A DNA stretch of 64,000 nt from Elusimicrobiota bacterium. Lineage in GTDB: Bacteria > Elusimicrobiota > Elusimicrobia > UBA1565 > UBA9628. The notes beneath the pieces are model-generated. The model was not told where the DNA came from. It ran no database searches and saw only the letters and a program-made list of their open reading frames with translations. Below are positions 25,133-32,000 of the stretch, piece by piece; position 1 is the first letter of the stretch, and each line of letters starts with the position of its first letter. The stretch lies in the NCBI GenBank assembly GCA_016218545.1, contig JACRDQ010000032.1, positions 109,925 to 173,924 on the forward strand, written 5' to 3'. The position numbers were made by a program, and so were the translations under genes.

Positions 25133-27094
25133 GTGAAGAAAGTCCTGTTTACGAGCATCTGCAAGCCCATCGGCGAGAAGTACGGCGACCCAGCCAGCGT
25201 GGGCTACGAACTCCTCCACGGCCAAGTCACCCGCAGTCAGGGCATGTTCAGCCCCAGGGCCAACCATCTCCAGTACGGTCTCGAGTACATCGCTGAGAAC
25301 CTCCAGACCCCGACCGTCGTGCTCCACTACCCTTCCAAGTCCGAGCTCATCAGGGAGTTGAAGAAAGGCTACGACTACGTGGGCGTGGGCTTCGTGCTCC
25401 CCACCTTCCACCGCATGAAGGAGACCGTGGCCCTCGTTCGCGAGTACTCGCCTTCCAGCAAGATCGTGCTCGGAGGCTACGGCACCGTCCTCTCAGACGA
25501 GGACTTGAAGCCCTATGCCGACCACGTCTGCCGCGAGGAAGGCGTGGGCTTCATGCGCCGGCTGCTTGGCGAGCCCGAGCTCCCCATCTCCGAGTACAAG
25601 CACCCCCTGGTCACGAGCAAGATGAGCATCTTCTCCGTGCCCGTGACCAACACGGGCCTCGTGTTCGGCGGCCTCGGCTGCCCGCACGGGTGCGACTTCT
25701 GCTGCACCTCCCACTTTTTCAAGCGCCAGCACATCCGCCTCCTGCCCACGGGCAAGAGCGTCTACAACGTGATGGAGCGCCACCTCGACCACGACCCGGA
25801 CATGGCCTTCGTCATCCTCGACGAGGACTTCCTCATCAACAAGGCCAGGGCCATGGAGTTCCGCGACTGCGTCATCAGCTCCGGCAAGGCCATCTCCCTG
25901 TTCGTGTTCGGCAGCATGAAGGCTTTGAGCCAGTACAAGGTCTCGGAGCTGGCCGAGATGGGCATCGACGGCGTGTGGATCGGCTACGAGGGCGCTCGCT
26001 CCGGCTTTGCCAAGAGGGAAGGCCGGTCTCCCCAGGAGCTCTTCAAGGACCTGGCGGACCATGGCATCATGGTCCTGGCTTCCATGATCCTCGGCCTCGA
26101 CTACCAGAACCCGGACGTCATCCGCGAGGAGTTCGACGGCTTGATGGCCTTGAAGCCCAGCCTCACCCAGTTCGCCATCTACGGTCCCCTGAAGGGCACG
26201 CCCCTCTACGACCGCGTGGTGAAGGAGGGAAGGCTCAGGCCCGAGTACTCCAAGGACGTGGAGACCTACTGCCGCACCTCGGGCGGGTTCAAGTGCATGA
26301 TCAAGCACCCCACCATGAGCTACGAGGAGGTCGAGGGCCTGCAGAAGTGGTGCTTCGACCAGTATTTCCAGCGCCTCGGGCCCAGCATCTACCGCGTGGT
26401 GGACACCTGGCTCAACGGCTACCGCACCATGCGCGACAGCGAGAACCCCATCCTCAGGGCCAAGGCCTTCAGGTTCGCCAAGGACATCAGGAACGCCTAT
26501 CCCATCTTCCTGGCCGGCCGCGTGTTCGGCCCCAACGCCCGGGTGAAGGCCTGGATCGCCGACCTCGAGAAGCAGGCCTACGACGAGCTTGGAGCGCCCA
26601 CGTTCAAGGAGAAGCTCCTGTCCTTGGCCTCGCTCGTGATGGCCGCCTACACCGGCTTGGCCCTCAAGCTCAACATCGCCCAGCACCCCAAGCTCGTGCG
26701 CACCCCTTACCGCATGCCCGAGCCCGCCTGGAAGGACTTCCACGTCTGGGAATCCATGGCCGAGAAGTACGCCACCCCTGAGTTCAGCCTCAAGGTCGAG
26801 TTCGAGCACGCCCGCCAGCGCGTGTGGCTCAGGCTCGAGGGCAAGCTCCACGGCAGCCAGGCTGAGAGGCTCTGGACCCAGGTCGAAGAGGCCATGGCCC
26901 AGCGCAGGACCCAGCTCGTCTTCGACTTCAAGAAGTTCCAGGTCTCGGAGGCCAAGACCTTGAAGTCCATGAGGGAGAAGCTCTCCCAGTACCGCGACAC
27001 CGTGCGCGTGGTGTTCCCGAAGCTCGCGCACGCGCACCCCGAGCTCCTTATCCTCGCCAAGATCTTCCAGCAGTACCACAATTCCGGCATGTAG
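25133..27094 (+). CDS. Radical SAM protein with B12-binding-like N-terminus and STAS-like C-terminus
   Basis: A 653-residue protein in three parts. Residues 1-150 resemble a cobalamin-binding fold (KGYDYVGVGFVLPTFHRM, SSKIVLGGYGTVLSDED). The radical SAM core follows, with the cluster motif CPHGCDFCC near residue 183 and FVILDEDFLINK, as in other B12-radical SAM enzymes. The last 100 residues (VWLRLEGKLHGSQAERLW, LVFDFKKFQVSEAKTLKSM) look like a STAS domain, a regulatory fold normally in anti-sigma antagonists and transporters. The substrate is unknown; the family includes methyltransferases. GTG start at 25133 is supported by GGAGGT 8 nt upstream. It stands alone, ahead of the KTSC gene. Confidence 0.82.
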   Translation: MKKVLFTSICKPIGEKYGDPASVGYELLHGQVTRSQGMFSPRANHLQYGLEYIAENLQTPTVVLHYPSKSELIRELKKGYDYVGVGFVLPTFHRMKETVALVREYSPSSKIVLGGYGTVLSDEDLKPYADHVCREEGVGFMRRLLGEPELPISEYKHPLVTSKMSIFSVPVTNTGLVFGGLGCPHGCDFCCTSHFFKRQHIRLLPTGKSVYNVMERHLDHDPDMAFVILDEDFLINKARAMEFRDCVISSGKAISLFVFGSMKALSQYKVSELAEMGIDGVWIGYEGARSGFAKREGRSPQELFKDLADHGIMVLASMILGLDYQNPDVIREEFDGLMALKPSLTQFAIYGPLKGTPLYDRVVKEGRLRPEYSKDVETYCRTSGGFKCMIKHPTMSYEEVEGLQKWCFDQYFQRLGPSIYRVVDTWLNGYRTMRDSENPILRAKAFRFAKDIRNAYPIFLAGRVFGPNARVKAWIADLEKQAYDELGAPTFKEKLLSLASLVMAAYTGLALKLNIAQHPKLVRTPYRMPEPAWKDFHVWESMAEKYATPEFSLKVEFEHARQRVWLRLEGKLHGSQAERLWTQVEEAMAQRRTQLVFDFKKFQVSEAKTLKSMREKLSQYRDTVRVVFPKLAHAHPELLILAKIFQQYHNSGM

Positions 27095-27156
27095 CATCGA
27101 CGGACTTCAGGACGCCCGCGAAAGGTTCTGATAATAGAAAGGAAGAGGGGATCACC

Positions 27157-27384
27157 ATGAAGCGATACAAGAACCTGAGCGGCGCCTCCGAAGTGACCGG
27201 CTACGAGTTCGCCAAGGACTGCGTGACCGTGCGCTTTGCCGACTTCTCCGTGTACAAGTACAACGTGCAGAGCGTCGGCCCTGACAACATCGTCAAGATG
27301 AAGACCATGGCCCATGCCGGCAAGGGCCTCGGCACCTTCATCAAGACCGAAACCAAAGACCGCTTCGCCCGCAAAGTAAGGTAG
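27157..27384 (+). CDS. KTSC domain protein
   Basis: A 75-residue protein matching the small KTSC domain: SEVTGYEFAKDCVTVRFADFSVYKYNVQ, then a later AGKGLGTFIKTETKDRF, corresponding to the family's S-x-G-x-Y/F-I/K segment. KTSC domains occur alone or fused to nucleic-acid enzymes; their role is not established. AGAGGGG lies 6-8 nt upstream of the ATG, and GATAAT at 27130 is a possible -10 box. Its TAG stop is in frame with the phosphorylase-like gene that follows 18 nt later. Confidence 0.8.
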   Translation: MKRYKNLSGASEVTGYEFAKDCVTVRFADFSVYKYNVQSVGPDNIVKMKTMAHAGKGLGTFIKTETKDRFARKVR

Positions 27385-27402
27385 CGGAGCCGGGTCAGGC
27401 CG

Positions 27403-28080
27403 CTGGACACCTTCAAGAAGCTCTTCGGGCTTGATAAGTCCCGCATCAAGCCTGACTGCATCCTTTCCCCGCTGGGCGAGGTGGACCTCTTCGACGGAGA
27501 CAGGACCAGGGGGCACGGCCGCGGGGATTACTTCCGGGTCGTTGATTCTCCGTCTGCCACCATCATCGGCACCCACTACAGCCTGCTGGCCGGCGACTGC
27601 GTGCTGAGCCTGGCTGATTCTCCGTGCAGGAACATCTATCTCTTCAACTGCTGCGGCGGGCTTGGCCGCGAGATCGGCGCCGCGTATTCCGTGAAGAAGG
27701 CTTTTGACTTCGAGGGCTTCAGCGCCATGCTCGCGGGAAAGGGGGAGAATGCCGGCTATCTCCCGGACCAGGCCCTGGCCGGCAGGTTCTCCAGGTTCTC
27801 CGGCCTGGCACAGGGGACCTGCGCCACGGTCGGCTCCTTGGCCTTGGAAGAAGTCCATCTCCCCCGTTTCCGGGAGCTTGGCGTGGACTGCTTGGACATG
27901 GAATGTTCCGCCGTCTTCTCAGCGGCGAAGAAGACCGGGAAGGCCGCTCTCGCCCTTCTCTATGTCTCCAACAGCATCCCGGACAAGCCCTGGCACGAGC
28001 ACCTGACCCAGCCCGACATCCAGAGGCTCGCCCGGTCGCGCAAGGACCTGGCCAGCCTGCTCCTGCGGTTCATCAGCTAG
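27403..28080 (+). CDS. Nucleoside phosphorylase-like protein (PNP/MTAN fold), start uncertain
   Basis: About 225 residues with the purine nucleoside phosphorylase/MTA nucleosidase fold. IKPDCILSPLG is the usual first strand, FNCCGGLG a glycine loop, GTCATVGSLAL a mid-domain strand, and LGVDCLDMECSAVFSAAKKTG the conserved MExxA-like nucleoside-binding segment. The track starts at GTG 27481, which would remove the first strand. In-frame sequence upstream is protein-like back to CTG 27403 (LDTFKKLFGLDKSRI), and no ATG, GTG or TTG exists between the KTSC stop and 27481. So either a CTG start or readthrough of the TAG at 27382 is needed. The exact substrate is unknown. Confidence 0.7.
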   Translation: MDTFKKLFGLDKSRIKPDCILSPLGEVDLFDGDRTRGHGRGDYFRVVDSPSATIIGTHYSLLAGDCVLSLADSPCRNIYLFNCCGGLGREIGAAYSVKKAFDFEGFSAMLAGKGENAGYLPDQALAGRFSRFSGLAQGTCATVGSLALEEVHLPRFRELGVDCLDMECSAVFSAAKKTGKAALALLYVSNSIPDKPWHEHLTQPDIQRLARSRKDLASLLLRFIS

Positions 28081-28334
28081 TCCCCGGCACCCTCCTGGAC
28101 CAGCAGCCTCATGAACGAGGCGAAGGTGCGCAGGGACGGCGTATTGGATGGCTGAAGCATCTTGTGGACATACTGCCGAGAGACGTGGAGGGCCTTTGCT
28201 GCGTGAGTGCGATTGAGGACGCGCAGATGCGCCCTGTAGATCCCGATGACAGCCTCGAAGTCTCCTTCCATGAGCGCTTGCAGGATCGCCTTGGAGAATC
28301 CTGCGTGCATGCGCGATATCCCGTTGTTGGCCAT
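28077..28334 (-). CDS. HigA-type antitoxin, HTH protein
   Basis: An 85-residue protein of the addiction-module antidote family. LQALMEGDFEAVIGIYRAHLRVLN precedes a helix-turn-helix (RTHAAKALHVSRQYVHKML), and it ends with a short hydrophobic tail (LRTFASFMRLLVQ). ATG 28334 is preceded by GGGAGGGG. In intact modules such a gene lies directly after a RelE/HigB-type toxin, and the expected toxin sequence is found upstream but broken. The antitoxin may survive as an orphan regulator. Its stop overlaps the end of the convergent phosphorylase-like gene by 4 bp. Confidence 0.75.
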   Translation of the reverse strand: MANNGISRMHAGFSKAILQALMEGDFEAVIGIYRAHLRVLNRTHAAKALHVSRQYVHKMLQPSNTPSLRTFASFMRLLVQEGAGD

Positions 28335-28534
28335 TCTTGTCCCCTCCCAGGAGCATGAGGGCCGCGTTGCTGCCAGCGTCTTCCGTGGTCGCATAGTAAA
28401 CCCTCGAGCCTGTCATCGACTTGCGCCCGGCGCTTGGGACCCGATTCCTCCAGCCATGCTGCGAATTCCGGTGTGGAGAGGATGGTGATCGTAGGTGTAA
28501 ACGCGAGAGGACACTTTGTCAAGGGACCTCCCAA
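28330..28534 (-). pseudogene. HigB/RelE-family toxin, internally deleted and frameshifted
   Basis: Two pieces of one toxin lie in different frames. The N-terminal piece reads TITILSTPEFAAWLEESGPK then RRAQVDDRL; the C-terminal piece reads GSRVYYATTEDAGSNAALML then LGGDKNGQQRDIAHARRIL. The middle (usually about 25-30 residues containing the ElR motif) is missing, and the join near the AGGCTCGAGG sequence changes frame. No good start codon remains before the first piece, and the C-terminal frame runs through without the normal stop. A good -35 box (TTGACA, complement of 28517-28522) still stands upstream. This is a decayed toxin next to an intact antitoxin. Confidence 0.75.
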
Positions 28535-28645
28535 TCCATGTGCGATCGAGGGCCGAAAAAGTTCCCAGGCTTGAGGACGGTTGATCGCTGGTGGGAAGAG
28601 GGGCCTGCAATCTTCGACGATTACTTGTACTATGTCAAGCTGAAG

Positions 28646-28670
28646 CGCAGGGGGCTTGAGGCCCCCTGCG
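28646..28670 (+). promoter_or_regulatory. 10-bp hairpin in the leader of the small Cys-rich gene
   Basis: CGCAGGGGGC pairs with its complement around a TTGAG loop. It ends 8 nt before the GGAGGT ribosome site. TACTAT at 28629 is a possible -10 box, which would put the hairpin at the very 5' end of the mRNA, where it could stabilise the transcript or control it. Confidence 0.45.
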
Positions 28671-28689
28671 GACGGACCGGAGGTGGATC

Positions 28690-28851
28690 ATGGGCGGATG
28701 CTGCGGACAGAAGAACTGCGGGGCGTGCATCTATTACGCCATCGACCCCAAGACGAATAAGGCTTGGTGCGACATGAAGGACAAGGCCGTGGCAGCCGGC
28801 GACCAGGTCTGCCCCTGGTTCCGGCCCGTCGAAGGCAAGTGCGGCTGCTAA
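28690..28851 (+). CDS. 53-residue cysteine-rich protein (absent from the ORF track)
   Basis: ATG at 28690, GGAGGT 5 nt upstream, TAA at 28849. The product has eight Cys in 53 residues: MGGCCGQKNCGACIYYAIDP carries four, then WCDMK, VCPWF and a CGC end. There is no signal peptide, so it is probably cytosolic, where clustered Cys would bind zinc, copper or an iron-sulfur cluster. The spacing CxxxxCxxC plus later single Cys and CxC does not match a family I can name. Codon use and the strong ribosome site support a real gene. It is alone between the decayed toxin and the alpha-2-macroglobulin gene. Confidence 0.75.
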   Translation: MGGCCGQKNCGACIYYAIDPKTNKAWCDMKDKAVAAGDQVCPWFRPVEGKCGC

Positions 28852-29007
28852 GGCTGGAACGCGAGTTTACGCGGTGGAGGCGCCGGAGAGGTTTCGTCGT
28901 CCGCCGCGTCCAGTCTCTGAGGAGTCCGGAAGGAAACGCGTGTCAGCGTTCATTGTGCTAGGATAGGGCATCGGCTAGGGAATCATGACGTTGGTCAGGA
29001 GTGAGCC

Positions 29008-32000
29008 ATGTCCGAACAAGCGCCTGAGAAATCCGCATCCTGGATCGAGAGGCTGGTCCGCTGGTGCCTTGAAAGAATCAAGCCGATCATCGGTGAGGTG
29101 ACGTGGCAGCCGCCTGCGTGGCTCGCGCGTCTGACCAGGCCGAGCGAGGCGGCTGGCTGGCGGGACAAGCTCAAGGCGAGCGCGGCTCATGCGCAGGAGG
29201 CCTGCTCTTCCCGCCTGAAGGACGCGCTGCTCCTGGCACGACAGGACCCGAAGCGGTTCTGGCGGATCGGCGGGCCGGTCCTCGCCGCGGTCATCCTCCT
29301 GCCCCTGGCCCTGCAGTGGTACCAGCATCGTCCCAAGATCGTCCGTTTCAGCGTGACGGGCACGTCGCCGGCAGCCACCAAGCCTGCTGATTCTCCGGTC
29401 TTCAGCCCGATCCGCATCACCTTCGGCGGCTCTGCCGCGCGTCTGGACAAGGTGGGCAAGCCGATCGGGCAGGGCATCAGCATCTCGCCTCGCATCCCGG
29501 GCATCTGGCAATGGGATTCGGACCGGCGTCTCACGTTCTCGCCGAAGGAGGACTGGAAGGTGGCGCAGGAGTACATCGTCAGGTTCGAGCGGTCCTTGTT
29601 CCCCGACCATGTCCATCTCGAGCGCTATGACTACAAGTTCAAGTCCGCCCCGTTCGGCATGACGTTCGCCGCGGCTGATTTCTATCAGGACCCGACGAAC
29701 CCGAAGCTCAAGAAGGTCGTGGCGACGGTCGCGTTCACGCATCCTGTCGAGCCGGCGGAGTTCGAGAAGCACGTCGCCTTGAGGCTGGCCAACCAGACGG
29801 GCGGGTTCCTCGGCTTGGGGGCCAAGACGTATCCCTTCACCGTGCTTTACGACAAGTTCAAGAGCGAGGCATACATCCACTCGGACCCGGTCGAGATCCC
29901 CATGAAGGACACTTACATGATGGTGTCCATCGACGCGGGGGTGAGCGCCTCCCGCGGCGGGCCGGAGGCGGGCAAGGCGGAGCGCCAGGTGCCGATCCCG
30001 GGCATGTACAATTTCTTCCGGGTCGAGTCCGCCGAGGTGACGCTCGTCCGCAACGAGCGCTACGAGCCGGAACGCGCCCTGATCCTCCAGCTCAGCGCCG
30101 GCGCCCTCGAGACGGAGATCCGCAAGGCGTTGAGCGTCTATGAGCTGCCCCGGGACTTCCCGCCGCATGAAGGCCGGCCGGCCATGCTCAACTATCGCTG
30201 GGGCGACCCGGCCAGGGTGGGTCCCGAGATACTCGCCCTCTCCAGGCCGGTGGAGCTGGTTCCTCTGCCCACCGACCGGGAATACGCCAAGACGCACAGC
30301 TTCAAGTTCGCTGGGACGCCGGGCCGCTACCTCTATATCCGCGTCAACAAGGGCATCGGCTGTTATGGCGGCTACGTGCTGGCCAAGGAGTACGACCACA
30401 CGGCCCAGATCCCTGAATTCCCCAAAGAGCTCAAGATCATGTACGAGGGCGCGATCCTGAGCCTCAGCGGAGAGAAGAAGGTGTCCATCATCTCCCGGGA
30501 CATCGACGCGATCCGCTTCGAGGCGAGCCGCGTGGTCTCCAGCCAGATCAACCATCTGGTCAGCCAGTCGGCAGGCAGGTTCCGCGACCCGCAGTTCAAC
30601 TACAACTTCGGCCCGGACAACATCTCGGAGCGGCTCAGCGAGGTGCGCGTGCTCAACGCGGAACCGGGGAGATCGGTCTACTCTTCCTTCGACCTCTCGG
30701 ATTACCTGACCATGGGGTCGGACGGGAGCAGGCGGGGGCTCTTCTTCTTCAAGGTCGAGAGCTGGGACCCGGTCCGCAAGGTGCGGACCGGCGTGGAGGA
30801 CAAACGGCTCGTCCTGGTGACGGACCTGGGTCTGCTGGTCAAGGACGTGCTGGGTGGAGGCCACGAGGTCTTCGTGCAGTCGATCTCGGACGGTTCCCCG
30901 GTCGGCGGAGCCCAGGTGGTGGTCCTGGGCCGGAACGGCCTGCCGGTCCTGACCGAGACCACGGACGGGGATGGCCGCGCCAGGTTCCCTTCCCTGAGGG
31001 GCTTCGAGCGGGAAAGGGCCCCGGTCGCCTATGTCGTCAGGAGAGGGAGCGACCTGGCCTTCATGCCATACGATTGGGAAGACCGGAGGCTGAATTTCTC
31101 CCGGTTCGACGTGGGCGGGGCCGCCACCCCGGGCAGCGGGGAGAGGCTGCAAGCCTACCTGTTCTCGGATCGGGGGATCTACCGCCCAGGCGACGAGTTC
31201 AGGGTGGGGCTCATCGTCAAGCCCGCGGATTGGCTCCAGAACATCGCGGGCGTGCCCCTGGAGGCCACGGTCACGGACAGCAGGGGACTGGAGGTCCACC
31301 GCCAGAAGATGGTCCTTTCCGGGCTGGGCTTCGAGGAACTGCGCTACGCCACGGAGGAGACCTCGCCCACCGGCGCCTGGACGGTCAGCGTCTACGTGGT
31401 CAAGGACGGCCGCCGCGCCGCCTTGCTGGGATCGACCACGCTGCGCATCGAGGAGTTCCTGCCTGACCGGCTGCGCATCGCGACGCGGCTCTCCAAGGAG
31501 CGGGTCGACGGGTGGGTCACGCCCAAGGACCTCAAGGCCACGGTCTTCCTCAAGAACCTCTTCGGCACTCCGGCTTCCGGCCGCCGGGTGAAGGCCCAGG
31601 TGATGCTCTCGCCCGCCCTGCCGGTCTTCAGGGCCTTTCCGGACCACACGTTCTTCGACCCCCAGCGGGCCAAGAACTCGTTCACGGAGCGGTTGGAGGA
31701 TGGGGAGACCGATGACAAGGGAGAGGCGGAATTCGCCCTGGACCTGGACCGGTTCGACAAGGCCACTTATCGGCTGAACTTCACGGCCGAGGGGTTCGAG
31801 GCGGGCGGCGGACGCAGCGTCGCGGCGGAGAGCTCGGTGCTGGTCTCGCCGCGGGACTTCCTGCTCGGCTACAAGCCGGACGGAGACCTGCGCTACATCG
31901 CCAAGGGGAGCGCCCGGTCGGTCGAGCTGGTGGCGGTCGATCCGGCGCTCAAGAAGACGGGCGTCAAGGGCCTGCAGGCGCACCTGCTGGAGCTCCGCTA

